Of a stretch of DNA of 64,000 nucleotides, positions 50,754 to 62,728 are shown piece after piece. Position 1 is the stretch's first letter, and the number at the start of each line of letters is the position of its first letter. Made by a program: the position numbers and the translations under genes. The notes beneath the pieces were generated by a model that saw only the letters and a program-made list of their open reading frames with translations, did not search any database and was not told where the DNA came from. The DNA lies in the NCBI RefSeq assembly GCF_963678635.1, contig NC_087066.1, positions 62,362,054 to 62,426,053 on the forward strand, given 5' to 3'. Source of the stretch: Symsagittifera roscoffensis. Taxonomy: Eukaryota; Xenacoelomorpha; Acoela; Convolutidae.

Positions 50754-53700
50754 AATAACAAGTTTTTTCCTTGATCAAACAAACTTCTATTGACTTTGAG
50801 CTGCTCCTAAATTATCTCAAATATATAGTATACTTATGAACTCAAATAGTTAGTTCAGAAGCTACTTGTCAGATTGTTTAAAGTGTTCCAAAATAGTTGA
50901 TCCTATGTTTGATGACTTAAAAATGAGTTTGGTGTACTGCAGTGGTATAAATGAGGACCAATTTTCTTTTTAACCTACAAACGAACTGCCTCAGCTCAGA
51001 GCTGTCAAAACAGGCACTTATGTTTGCTGTTGGCACAAATTTAAAATTATTTGATTTTCGTCTAATTTAAATCAGGAAGAATTACATCGAGTTTCCTGAT
51101 TAAATGAGGACAAACATAACCTCAACTTGTAAATATCTCTAGGATCTAAGTGTTTTAAACACAGCGCTAATTTATTTGATTTTTTCTTAAATGACAATAG
51201 TGCGAAATCGGAGATTTCGTCGTGCTTGTACTTAAGGAATAAAAAAAGTCCATTATTTTTTTACTGTCATCTGGGAAATCAGAAACTTGAAAATGAAAAT
51301 CATTTCATTAGCGAAACTAAGACTTTTAGTCTCAAGGATACATGTTCTCAAATACTATATTGTACAATCTAGGATTCAGTAATTTTTTTTCACGGAGTCC
51401 TCACTTATGGAATTTCTCTACCTTGAAGCCAATTATTTTGCTGCAGAAAAATTTTCAAATTTGCAATTGCAGAAATCAAAGCAATGCATCTGATGACACA
51501 TTGAGGCAAAAAGATTTTTTTTTCGATAAAACTATTTCATTTATAAAATCTAATTAAATTTGATTTGTGCTCGAAAAACTTGCTTTATTCAGAGTTGGCT
51601 TTTTATGACATTTTTTTGTTTAAAATTCTGTGCGGACCACTAGATGTTCTAAAAACAAAACCATCAAAGAACCTTTTTGTATGAGAAATTTTGAAAAACA
51701 CATCTTGAGGTTTTGATTTAGAGTCGCTCACCATTGGAACTTTTTCAGGCATATCTTTATTTTTTCTGATCATTCAGATTCTATGACTGAAAAAAGATTG
51801 AAAATAGATATTACAAAGTTATATGCACAACAACGGCAATCTGATTTGAATGTTTTTTTTTCTTGAAATTGATTTTTGAGTTTGAAAGATTTGAGTTTGA
51901 AAAGATTCAAATGTGCTCGAAATTACTGCATTTTACTCTGTTTGTTTTCTCGCTGAGTTATAGGCTTGAGCTATCATCAAACAGCTAAAAATTGCTATCG
52001 TGCAATAAGTTTTAGTGTTTTTCTAAAGAAAGTTTTGTTTGCTTGTTTTTGATTTATTCGAGTGTTAATTATTCTTGAATTCGGGTTCCTTGGATGATCC
52101 TAGAACTCAAAACGAAATGGCCTGGCGTCGCCCCTATCAAATAGTGAATATCGAAACACTTTGATGCAAAAAAGTATTTTTAGTTTTTTATTCCTAAAAA
52201 AGTTGAAAATACATAAAAAATTGTCATGGGGCAAACTATAAAGTAGACATGAGTCCCGTTGTTTGTCCCCCCCCCCAAATGTCGACTCATAAATATGGTG
52301 TTATCATAACATTTGCTGTCATTTTTGATGAAGTATATTTTTTTAAAATAATTTGAGGAAAAAAAGAACTATTTTTCTGCTGATTGACAGGCCAAATATG
52401 TTCTCCAAAATTAGGAGTTTGAAAATTTTTTCTAAGATCAAGTCTTTTTAAAGAAAATATCAGCCATGTGTCAAACTTTTTGTCCTTTATCTGATGAAGT
52501 TGAAAAGAAAAAACCAAAAGCGTGAAAAAATTCAGTTTTTTTGCTCCGTCTTTGAAATTATTTTGCAGGGTCTTAATTTTAAATTTGGAAAATTAAAAGT
52601 AAAGTAAATTTTGAAAATTTTTGAAAAGATGTTAAAAAATATAAGTTTGAATGAACTTAACGTGTGTATTGGCTGCCTCGCTTTCTTGATGTTTGATTAC
52701 CAGATTTATGTTTTTTATATAACGCGTTTGATATTGTTGATCGCAGTTTTGAAATGCTGATATTTATTCTGATTTTGTTTTAGCTGATAATTTTGTCGCA
52801 TGTTTTTCAATCTTATTTAATTTTTTCTTAAATTTTGAAATTATTGTAAACAAAAATACCTAACATGGATTTTCAAGATTATTGGCTCAAATCTTATCTT
52901 TTCTTTTCTCGTTCGCTCCTGGTTTCACTTTGATGTCGCTGCATGCGTTGCTATCCAGCAACCAAGTTTAACTTGTGTGTTTTCAGTTTTATGCTTGTTT
53001 TTTCTATATGCAATGAATTTTTTTGCCACCTGCGTGTGCTTTCTTAGGGCTTCAGCGAAGTAGTCTCAGTTGCTCTTCGAATCAAAATAACTCCGCTCTG
53101 AAAGCTGTTTGCAGCGCCAGCAATTGAACTAAAAAAACCACAATTTTTCAAACCTTGAAAAAAAAATGCATTTGGCACTACATTTTATCAATTTTGGTGG
53201 GAACTCAAAGTTTGTTTTGGGTACATATTTATTCGGTTGATAAGTATTAGTTTACTAGTAGTTTTTTTTTATCGGATTTATTGACTAAACTTTCTGCTGT
53301 TTCTCGTGTCAATACCATGTAAGTGAAGATACAAACGAGCTCTTGATTCAAATAAAAGTTTTGAACTATAACTAGATCTAATCTGAATGTTTTCAGGTAA
53401 AACAGTCTGGAGTAAAACCTTGTTAGCTTTTTTGCTGCTATCAAGCCCTTTGGTCTAGAACGAGTATGCAAGTTTTGCATCTTTGGCTTTTGTTTGAGAT
53501 CATATTTTTTGTTTCTCATCTTGGTCAATCAGCCGTAGAATTGGTTGCTGCACTAAAAGCTGGATTTTGTTTGTGTGAATTTGTTTCTTCAGATCTTTTA
53601 TCGGACTACTGCTTTTGTGCTAAGCAATGGAGCGCGATTTTTTGATGAATAAATCTCAATTTTAACCTTAATAACAGTTCGAAACATCAAGATTTACTCT

Positions 53701-55808
53701 TTTTGAAATATTTTCCAAAGCAAGCAATATCTTACAAAAAAGGTGAAAAACGATGCACAAAAAAATAAAAGGCATGAAAAGGTCAAAGAGTTTTTTGGAA
53801 ATTAAAAATTTTCACATCTAAGATTTCAGTTTTTTGATGGCATAGTCTGTCTAAAGAGCTGGCTGGATAATTTTTATTTGTAAACTACCTTCTTTTGTTT
53901 GATTCGAGTCTAGCCTCGAGTTATGCTTACTTAAACTTAAAATATAGCATTTGACTTTCATAGTTTTTTACTCTGTCTAAGTTTTGCAATCCTTCAGTTT
54001 TGCCTCAATTACTATTACTTTTACAAAGTTTGATCGTTTACTTGCTTGGTTTTGATGGTTCAGATTTTTTTAAGTCTTTAAAAATGGGTTTATTTTAAAT
54101 TAGTGGACTCTATTACGATTGCATTTTAATTTACTGCTTTAATGAATGGTTTTTGATATTTCAAAATTCTGAAAACTCGCTAGTCGTGGCACTTACTAGC
54201 CCGTTCAATAACAAAACTTCAACTTATTGGCCCCGCATTTGCTACCTTCAATACTCTGCCTCATCAACTGGATCCCCCGTAACATCAAAAAAAAATTTGA
54301 TTGGTGGCTAGATTATCATTAGACACACAACTGAGCCCATGCAACAATAACAAGTGAAAAAATCGAAATGTGTCTCTCTAGTCGAATACAAAGGCTACAA
54401 AACCAGAAACTCGAGGAAAAGAAGATCTGCATAGAGCGATAAAATTATCATCGCATTTATATTTTTATTTGCAGTCATCTTTGTCCCATAGACACTTTTA
54501 ATCGGATGGTCAAAACTCAAGATACACATGAACAAGACATATCATGACAAGTATGTGATGCTCGTTGTATCTTGCTTTTTGGACTGAGTTTTTTAAGGAT
54601 AATTTCAAGTTTTTCAAATTTTACAAGAAAATTTTAAATCTGTAAAAATTAATCAAGGAAATTTTCGAGTTCAATCAAAACTAAGATCTCCACTTTATAT
54701 ATTTTTTGAGAAGTTAAGTTTTTCACTAAAAATTAGAAATTGCTTTCTGACAAAAAACCTAATAATTTTTTTTTTCAAATCATAAAACGAGGCAATAGAA
54801 AACTGCGGCTCGTGTAATCATAAACAAGTTTTCTCTTTGCAAAATTGGTTTAAAATTGTAGCAATATCATACCAGTAGAACTGATTTTGAAAGATTATGG
54901 CGTATTTTAGAATTAAAACTACGTTTTCTATGAGGTGTAAATGAAAGTTGGGAATCTAGGGGAATGCGAAAATATGTACGTGGTGAAGCATGTTTGAGTG
55001 TTTTTACTCGTCGTAAAATCAAAATTGGAAGCACTTTTATTTGATAATTTCATTTGAACAACCTTGTCCATAATGAGCTGTAAATATTAACATTCAACCA
55101 GTTCTTTTTTGCGCAGAGATGCTGATGAAAACGTTCAGGAGAAAAATTTAACTCAGTTGTGTTTGTGTCATCTGCAAAAATTTGAACACCGCAATTAGTG
55201 CAAACTTTGTGAGGTCATTGATTTAAGTTCAAAACATGGAAAACTAATTGTGTTTTGTGCTAAGATTCAGATCTGCTTTGTTGCTGTCTTAATATGTAAC
55301 GGTAACATTCGGGAACTACAAACCTATGCATTGGTATGTGACCTATGATAATACTCTGGCACGACCAAATTAAGACTTAAACGAGCGACATGATGAAATT
55401 GAGACTTTTTGATGCGACTTTGAATCGTGGAGCATCTGCAAGTTTTAGCCTAAATTGATATTCCGCTCAAAGTCGTGGACCTCAACATATGCAGGAGACC
55501 TATTTGTTCGTTTCTACATTGAGTTGGTCAATTTTTTGAGCTGACTCAATTCAAATATAAAGCTGATCTGAAAGATGTTTTTGTTGTGCGAAGAACATGA
55601 ACAAATTCCAAAAATATCTCGCAAGAATGTTTACTCTTTCATTGAGAAAAAAGTTGTTCATTTAAATATAGAAACCATCTTTGTATTTTTTTTGAAATTT
55701 GGAGAATTTAATTTTAATCAAAGCTAAACAGTCAGGCATTATTAAATTAAAAGCAAAATTTTTCTAATCAATTGTCCTATTTTTGATGTCTTTCTAAATT
55801 TTTCGAAT
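50754..55808. other. 5-kb AT-rich non-coding region
   Basis: Strong homopolymer T and A runs, a C11 run near 52267 and only short chance ORFs. The right part is presumably the 3' untranslated end of the acidic-protein gene. No repeat or RNA gene was recognised. Confidence 0.5.
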
Positions 55809-58800
55809 TTATGTACTCGATGCTGTGGATGAACATGTAATTAGTCGTCTGAGTCTGTCAGCAAGTGAGCGGGATCTCTGTCGCTCTGGTTTCTCGTCAT
55901 TAACTGCCGAATTGCGAGTAGCTTTCGGCTTTCTCCGCGGGAGTGTTTCATCAATTGGCTCTGGCTTTGAACTTTTGGTTTTCTGGGGTTCTTTTGGTTG
56001 ATCAGTTTCGTCAGCTGAGCTAAATTCAAAGTTCATTGGAACGGATTGAACAAACGAGAGCTCTTTTGGGTTTTGAACAATTTCCTCAACATCATCTGTT
56101 TCTTCGTCACCCTTTATGGTATGGTCGCTTTTGCGATTATTGTTCGTTATTGTCGATTGAGATTCTGCCGTTTCGTTCTTCGGTTGAATGACCGAAGCTT
56201 GCGAATATTGGTAACCGTTACTTTCCACATGATCTATGGGCATCGAGTCCAAAAATGATTTGTTTTTATCGCTATTGAAGTCTTGGTATATAACTGAAGT
56301 ATTTAGCAGGTAAATTTGATCTTGCTTTGAAAGTCCGAAGTACTGAGAGCGTTTCTTGTGCAGATCTTTCTCAATCTCAGATCTAGGTCGCACTCTCATA
56401 CCACCCATAGACATCGGTCTGGGTCTCAGACTTCCGTTTCTTTTCAGCTCTTCTATGTGAGCATCTGAGGGCAAAGGAGTTATTGTGTCTCGTCTGTATG
56501 GCTTAGGACTGACCCCTTTGATGTAGCGGTGTATTGTTGACGACATAGGACGACCTCGGTTGACCGGGTGCCTCAAGATCACCTCGCCTTCCTGTTCGCT
56601 CTCAGAAGCTACTTCATGCGATAAAATGTCTCCTGCTTTTGCATGTGCTGAAAGATGTCTAGCTTTTGCCCTCTCACTTGCTGAAACTTCAATTTGGTCC
56701 CGCTTGTTTTTGTCTAATTCTTTTGACAGTTTGTCAATGATGTCTGACAAATCTTCTTTCTTGCTCTCTTCAACTTTTTCATCAGTTGACTCCTTGGGCG
56801 TTTCCTTTTCCTTTTGTCCAGTTGATAATTGTTCTGCTTCTTCTTCAAGTGGCTCTGCATCAACTTTTTTCGATTCATTTGAGTCAGGGACTAAATTTGA
56901 ATCGAATGACTTCTCTTCTTGTTTTGTTGCTTCAGCATCAGCGTCTTTTCTATCCTGATCTGCCTCAGTCGTTTTTTCTATCGCTGTTTGGTCAATTTGA
57001 CCAGAAACCGACTGCTGGTCTTCAACTTTTCTTTCAGAATCGGGAGACTTTTCAATGTTTTCCTCGCTTTTGACTTCAGCTGTGGCCTCAATTGAAATAT
57101 CATTCGGAGCTTCATTTGGGGTTTCAGCGACGTTTTCATCGTGTGTTGATTCCGATGCAGCTGCTGGAGGAGTTTCTAGATTGGTCGGCAAACTTGGAGT
57201 TGACTCCTTAGCGAGACTGGAACTTAATTCGACTTTGTCTGGTTCGCTCTCAACCTCTTTTTGGTTTTCAAGTGCAACTTCTACTGATTTTTCTGCAACC
57301 ATACTTTCGTGTTCGGAGAAGCTGAGAGCCGATTCTACTGGTTCCACAGATTTCGCTTCTTGTTTTTCTTCGAACTCCTCTAACGGTTTCTCAATTTCTG
57401 GAGCCTTCTCTTGCAAATTCCCACGTTGCTCTTCTGCATCTTCTGGCGCCTCAGAAATTACTGATGCTGACTCGGTTTCTACGTGTTGCTTTTCTTCTTC
57501 TGAACAATCAATTTCTTTTTGGGAAACGAAATTTCCACTTGCCTCGGTTTCTTGCCAAGTATTCTCAGGTCTCATCTCTTCTGCAGCTTTCACGTCTTTC
57601 TCTTCATTAGTTGCCCTATTGTCGTTTTCATCATCAGTTTTTGCGAAATTTGGTTCAGAAATGCCACTGGCCTCCTCAATCATCTGTTTGTTGACATCAG
57701 AATTCGAGGTTGCATCATCGGCAAAGTCTTCAGGAGTTTCATCAGTAACTTGCGATGATAAATTTTTGGTTGAATCGCCTTCATGATCGTTTCCAACATT
57801 TGGTTTTTCATCATTGTCAACTGTAACCTGAATGCTGCTATTATCATCATCAGCTATCTCATCATCTTTTTGAACGAAGTCATTGTGTATCGATTGCTCC
57901 TCATCATCATTTGCAGAATCTTGTTCCATTGATGGAGCAGATTCTATGACGTGCGATTCCGTTGCTACTACTTCATCGTCAAAATCTTGCCCTTCATAGC
58001 TCGGGTCTTCTCTTTGTTCTTCTAGAACTGTCGTACATACTTCTCCTGCTTTACGACCTTCTTCATCGTCTTCTCGTTTATCTGTGAAATTTTCATTTTC
58101 GTTGCCGAAGTTGGCATCATTCGGCTCCAGTTCTGGCATTTCGCTAACTTTTGATGCTTCCGTTGGGCTCGGTTTTGTTTCCCAATTCTCCCCGCTGGAG
58201 TCATTTTCCTGTTTGGACTGGCTTTCTGCAAGACTCTCTTGTTCTCTCGTATTTTCTGTTTCTGACTCGTTGGTTGTTTCATTTGTCGGCTCATCAGAAG
58301 GTTCGTAATTTGTTTCATCTTTCTGCTGCTCTGAGTTTTCAGTTGCAGCATTTACTTCTAGTTGATCATTTTCTGTGTTTTCGTTGCCTTTACGATCCAA
58401 TTCATCTGAAACGGAATCTTGCCTCTCACTGTATTGATTTGGAGCATAACTTCCCTCTGGTTCGGAGTCTACTTTTGCTTCAGCATTGTTACTATCATAT
58501 TCGGTTTCGCTATCAGCTTCTTTTAGTTGATTTGGATCATCATCAACTTTGGGCTCAACCTCGGCATCGATTTCAGGATGCAATAATGTTTGTTCATTTT
58601 CATCCAATTTTTTGTCCAATTCTGATTTGTTGTCTTCTAGCTTTTCCAATTCTGATTCTGATTTGCTGTCTTCAATTTTTTCGTCCAATTCTGATTTGTT
58701 GTCTTCTAATTTTTCGTCCGATGCTGATTCTGATTTGTTGTCTTCTATTTTTTTGTCCGATTCTGATTGATTGTTTTCTAAAGTTTGGAATTCATCATTC

Positions 58801-59927
58801 ACAACTTCATTTTCTGTTGACTCTGGATCTCCGTTTTCTGATTCGATTTTTGTAGTACCCGGTTGCTTCTCCTCTTCGTCTTCTGTGGGATAATCTATTT
58901 GATTTGCATAGTTTATAGTAGCGTCTCCATCAGAAGCATCGAGAGTTGGCTCCACCTGAAGCGGTGGTTTCGGATCCAAGGATTCGGAGTCCTGTCTTAC
59001 ATCTTCGACTGGTTGATCTTCTTCCGAATCTTGAAGGGAACCTTCGTTAATTGTTTTCTGCTGCCTATCATCATTAGCTGACGGTTCTGAAGGAGAAGCA
59101 TCCCCTGTATCATCGTCTGATCTTTCTTCTTCATTCGTGTTTTTCGGAGGTTCTTCAAAATGTGGTTCGTCCACCTCCGAATTTTCATGTGTTGCAGGCT
59201 CCACAGATATGGAAGGTGTAGTTTCTAACTCGATATTTGGTTCGTTATCAAGTTTGCTCTCACTGGTTTCCTGTGAGTTTTCTTCTGGAAGCGAAGAGTC
59301 CGTATCTTTATCATTATTCTTTACTGGCTCTTCAGAAGCGTTTGCTGAGGGTTCTGCTTCGCTAGGTTTTTCTGAAGTATTATCAAGAGCGTCATTCTCA
59401 TTTGTTTCAGTTTCGTTTGTTTCCGTCTCTGTTGGTATTTCTTCTGTTGGTTGAAGGTCATTATCGTTTTGGATCATCTCTTGAGATCCGCCTTTTTCAT
59501 CACTGTTTGCTTTCTCATTTTCGGAGTCGGAATCTTTTGCTGTCGATGTGTCAGTTTGATAACTCTTCCGGTCTACCTCTGTTGTCGGCACTCCAAGTGA
59601 CTCTGGTTGATCTGGAATAGAACTAGTTTCATTGACGATTTTTCTAACGGGCGTCGTTGTTTCCTGTCTACAACTTAATTTATTATTTTTAATTTCATTA
59701 TTCTGATCCGGACTTTTAGTTTCCGAATCATATTCAATACCTTCAATTTTTTGATGCCCCTCAGTTTCCAAAGTAGGTCGATCGTTTTGTGGTTCATCTA
59801 CTCGGTGTCCGTTTTCGTCATCATTGGCGGTAGAAGCCAATTCGTCCTGCTTTTCTGCGACCAGGTCTGCGTTTTCGTCAAAGGTTTCGGACTCACTGGT
59901 ACCAGCTTGCTCATTATTATCTTCCAT
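55809..59927 (-). CDS. Large acidic, intrinsically disordered protein with basic C-terminal tail (family unknown)
   Basis: 1372 codons in one exon from the ATG at 59927 to TAA (55811-55809). Residues 1 to about 1110 are extremely rich in Glu, Asp, Ser, Asn and Thr with almost no hydrophobic clusters, so they are predicted to be disordered. Residues about 390-445 hold four to five tandem units around EKLEDNKSEL (DNA about 58600-58770). From about residue 1117 the composition changes to a basic, more ordered-looking region (HPVNRGRPMSS, IHRYIKGVSPKPYRR, RPRPMSMGGMRVRPR, KKRSQYFGLSKQDQIYLL) and the protein ends in an Arg/Ser stretch (RQRSRSLADRLRRL). A splice acceptor with a TACTAAT branch-point-like word ends at 59930, and the frame opens upstream into exon 60142-60202, so 59927 may be an internal methionine. 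I recognise no family. Chromatin, cytoskeletal or axonemal scaffolding roles are all possible. Confidence 0.8.
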   Translation of the reverse strand: MEDNNEQAGTSESETFDENADLVAEKQDELASTANDDENGHRVDEPQNDRPTLETEGHQKIEGIEYDSETKSPDQNNEIKNNKLSCRQETTTPVRKIVNETSSIPDQPESLGVPTTEVDRKSYQTDTSTAKDSDSENEKANSDEKGGSQEMIQNDNDLQPTEEIPTETETNETETNENDALDNTSEKPSEAEPSANASEEPVKNNDKDTDSSLPEENSQETSESKLDNEPNIELETTPSISVEPATHENSEVDEPHFEEPPKNTNEEERSDDDTGDASPSEPSANDDRQQKTINEGSLQDSEEDQPVEDVRQDSESLDPKPPLQVEPTLDASDGDATINYANQIDYPTEDEEEKQPGTTKIESENGDPESTENEVVNDEFQTLENNQSESDKKIEDNKSESASDEKLEDNKSELDEKIEDSKSESELEKLEDNKSELDKKLDENEQTLLHPEIDAEVEPKVDDDPNQLKEADSETEYDSNNAEAKVDSEPEGSYAPNQYSERQDSVSDELDRKGNENTENDQLEVNAATENSEQQKDETNYEPSDEPTNETTNESETENTREQESLAESQSKQENDSSGENWETKPSPTEASKVSEMPELEPNDANFGNENENFTDKREDDEEGRKAGEVCTTVLEEQREDPSYEGQDFDDEVVATESHVIESAPSMEQDSANDDEEQSIHNDFVQKDDEIADDDNSSIQVTVDNDEKPNVGNDHEGDSTKNLSSQVTDETPEDFADDATSNSDVNKQMIEEASGISEPNFAKTDDENDNRATNEEKDVKAAEEMRPENTWQETEASGNFVSQKEIDCSEEEKQHVETESASVISEAPEDAEEQRGNLQEKAPEIEKPLEEFEEKQEAKSVEPVESALSFSEHESMVAEKSVEVALENQKEVESEPDKVELSSSLAKESTPSLPTNLETPPAAASESTHDENVAETPNEAPNDISIEATAEVKSEENIEKSPDSERKVEDQQSVSGQIDQTAIEKTTEADQDRKDADAEATKQEEKSFDSNLVPDSNESKKVDAEPLEEEAEQLSTGQKEKETPKESTDEKVEESKKEDLSDIIDKLSKELDKNKRDQIEVSASERAKARHLSAHAKAGDILSHEVASESEQEGEVILRHPVNRGRPMSSTIHRYIKGVSPKPYRRDTITPLPSDAHIEELKRNGSLRPRPMSMGGMRVRPRSEIEKDLHKKRSQYFGLSKQDQIYLLNTSVIYQDFNSDKNKSFLDSMPIDHVESNGYQYSQASVIQPKNETAESQSTITNNNRKSDHTIKGDEETDDVEEIVQNPKELSFVQSVPMNFEFSSADETDQPKEPQKTKSSKPEPIDETLPRRKPKATRNSAVNDEKPERQRSRSLADRLRRLITCSSTASST

Positions 59928-60141
59928 TTCTAAATTATGATTAGTAAAATCCCAAGGTGTTCATAATAAAATTTGGTTTTAATATATCAATATTTCATGT
60001 TTTCTTGAAAAATTTAACCCGGAGCGTTTGCACTGAACCACTTTCTGTTTATCTGCAAACTTTTGATACAGGTATAAAAATTCTACAATAGTTTTTTTTG
60101 GTAAGGTTCTTGTTGAATTAAAGCCCAAAAAAGAGACTTAC

Positions 60142-60202
60142 CACTGGCTGAAGTTTTTGACCCCGAGTCCAGAAGCGACTTTTCTAATTCTGAATCGTGC
60201 TG
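60142..60202 (-). CDS. Probable upstream coding exon of the acidic-protein gene
   Basis: Bounded by acceptor AATTTTAG|CAG and donor AGTG|GTAAGTC (near-consensus). It reads QHDSELEKSLLDSGSKTSAS without stops and ends in phase 1. Its last G joins AA-ATG of the main exon to give Ser-Glu-Met-Glu in frame. The composition matches the acidic/serine-rich protein. Further upstream exons were not identified between here and the assembly gap. Confidence 0.65.
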
Positions 60203-61737
60203 CTAAAATTAAATAAAAATCATGCAAAATAAATAAAGTGGCATATTTGAGTTTATTGAAATCTAAATATCCCAAATAATTAATCAAGGGATGAGAGGTC
60301 TGACTTTCGAATGTATAAGAATATTAAGCCAATTGTCCAAATGAATTTGTGTCGCATAAGGTTATAAAACTTGCCGACCAACAGCTATTCTGAACCAGCT
60401 GGGCAAAAAAATGCTAGTCATACAGTTGCGATATATTTCATATTCTGAACTTAAGAATATGAAATTTATCGAAATTGTATGACTAGCATTTGATGTCCAC
60501 CTGTTTCGGAATAACTGTCGAAAAAGTCATAGATTTTTTTCAGGCGGTGGAATGTTTGGGAGTTCAGTCATTCCATTGGATAGCAATCTGTGGATCAATA
60601 GCACTCTCCCATTCTTTGTGGGAGAGAGGAGAAGGAGATCGCTCAATAGGCATTGAGACATGTTTATAAGCACCTTGAAAACAGTTTGAAAATTTTGAAA
60701 TCATGAGCCAGATTCTCCAACGAATATGGATGACTGATTTTTAGAATATCAATTTTCAAAAATAACTTAAGGGCGAACAGAATTAAAACTGATACACAAA
60801 AAACCAACTTTTTTATTTCTCAAATGGAAAAAAATGCGCCATTTTCAGTCTCACAGGAAAACAGCATAAATCGAAATGCCCAACAAATTTTAAGATCTCA
60901 AGTAGTAGTGCTGATTTAAATTAACCGGATACAGCAAACAACCTTTGAAATTTCAAACTAGTTTTTCCCAAGCTGGGTGAAGATCAAAAAGTAAAGAAGA
61001 CAAATATTGATTAGATTTTTACCAGAATTAATATGGTGCATATTCCCCCAAACTTCTTAACAAAAATTTTACCCAAAAAAGGGTCATTTGTTTTTTTTTA
61101 TTTAATCAAAAATTACGTTGAAATTATCCAGCTATTTAAGAAAAAAATCATATAAAAAGCCTCTTACACAGCCCAACAATGTTCTAGATCGTAAAGTTTC
61201 CAAAAAAGCGTAAAACGGTTGAAATGGGTTTTTAGGCAAAAATTTTGATTTTTATAAAGTAAAAATAATCAATAAACCTAAAATATATTCTCTTATTTCA
61301 GAAGTTTTCAGAAGTTTCATCTTTCTAGAAATTTGTTAGCTGTGTAAGCGGCTTCTTTTGATATAACTTTCTCATCATTTAACTTGATACTTTCTGCGCA
61401 TTTCTTCATTAATAACAATGCGAGCCAAAATGACCCATTTTTGCAACAAAATTTTGTTGAAGTTCTAAGCAATTTTTTTCTTGATTTTGGGTCTAAGTTT
61501 AACCAAATTTGAGAAAAACGCGTTTGAAAATGTAGTATTTTTCGTGTGATAATTTAAATTAACACTTTAATACGACAAAAATAATAGTAGAAAATAATTT
61601 GAATGAATGGCGCTAAACACTTTTCTATACACTTTTCATTCACAAAAGTTTTTTTATCCGTTGATTACAAACAAACAATTTTACAGAAATTATTAAAAAA
61701 CATTCAAAGTGCAAAAATAAACATTCAAAGTGGACTG
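60203..61737. other. Non-genic interval with a long foldback
   Basis: Apart from the hairpin at 60381-60518 I see no supported exon. One open minus stretch near 60680-60590 lacks a good donor site and was left out. Confidence 0.4.
60381..60518. repeat. Long hairpin with about 65-bp arms
   Basis: Left arm 60381-60446 and right arm 60454-60518 are complementary with a handful of mismatches, the inner part being best (AAATGCTAGTCATACA and its complement), and only about 7 bases of loop. It resembles a small foldback MITE or a microRNA/siRNA-type precursor. No terminal motif or target duplication is clear. Confidence 0.8.
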
Positions 61738-61794
61738 ATGCAAGCGAAAATGACGGTTCGAAGTTCCCTGGCTGGTTACAGAATTGTTTTTGCG
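61738..61794 (+). CDS. Weak candidate first exon on the plus strand
   Basis: An ATG at 61738 opens MQAKMTVRSSLAGYRIVFA and is followed by a perfect GTAAGT donor at 61795. The upstream frame is also open from 61603 and contains a duplicated AACATTCAAAGTG. No downstream partner exon was found before the assembly gap, so this may be chance. Confidence 0.2.
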
Positions 61795-62528
61795 AGTAAG
61801 TCACAATGAAAATGTTTGAGAAAATTATATAATGTTGACTTGAAAGTTTTAGGTTTTACCTTTAGCATAAGCAAGCTGAAAGCAGTCAAATTGGCTGAAA
61901 TAAAATTATATTAAAAAGTGAGCCAAAAAAAGTTTGCAAAAAATTATTTTTTCGACGCAACTGCGTAAGTTTTTGTCATTATTCATTTCAATTTCTCAAC
62001 GAAATTAAGTTCGAGTTTGATTTTAAATTTCTGTGGCAAATAAGTACGTAAACCACAGAATTATTTTAAACTATTTTGGCGAAACGAACTAAAATTGAAG
62101 CTTTTTGATCAATTTTTTTTTCAGATTAGGTTGACATAAGAGCATTGGTGAACAAAAAAACATTTGCAGAAAATTTATGAGACCTAACTTTTATAGTTTT
62201 GGTGATATTTGGACCATAAACTATGATCAAAACTGGGTCAGTTTTGATTGTTTTTGGTCAATAAATTAAATACGCCAAAACTGTTGAATCATTTGTAAAA
62301 ACCAGTTGCTGCAAATTGACACTCTAATGTAGCTCATCAAAATATTAAGTAGGAAATTATCATCAAAAATTTGAGCAAAAGATGCAGAAACTTTTTAAAT
62401 AAAAAAATTTGTATTTTGTGTAGTAAAAAAGTATTTTTTCATTATCATATTTGTTTAAAAATGTTTTCGTTTATGCAAAACTAAGGATATCATGTTTTTT
62501 TTTAATTACTGGGCTTCATAAATAGCTC
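61795..62528. other. Non-genic AT-rich DNA before the gap
   Basis: No ORF or repeat recognised. Confidence 0.4.
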
Positions 62529-62728
62529 NNNNNNNNNNNNNNNNNNNNNNNNNNNNNNNNNNNNNNNNNNNNNNNNNNNNNNNNNNNNNNNNNNNNNNNN
62601 NNNNNNNNNNNNNNNNNNNNNNNNNNNNNNNNNNNNNNNNNNNNNNNNNNNNNNNNNNNNNNNNNNNNNNNNNNNNNNNNNNNNNNNNNNNNNNNNNNNN
62701 NNNNNNNNNNNNNNNNNNNNNNNNNNNN
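62529..62728. other. Assembly gap of 200 N
   Basis: Exactly 200 undetermined bases, a size typical of a scaffolding placeholder rather than a measured distance. ORFs spanning it are artefacts. Confidence 0.99.

Noticed and set aside
57055-57786. 243-codon plus-strand ORF
   Set aside because: It is the complement of the acidic-protein exon. Its Ser/Cys/Phe-rich composition is the mirror of GAA/GAT-rich codons, and there are no motifs.
58151-58855. 234-codon plus-strand ORF rich in Leu/Cys/Phe
   Set aside because: Antisense shadow of the acidic tandem repeats of the minus-strand gene.
60590-60690. Possible minus-strand coding exon upstream of the acidic-protein gene
   Set aside because: Open in two frames, but no good donor site in the phase required by the exon at 60202.
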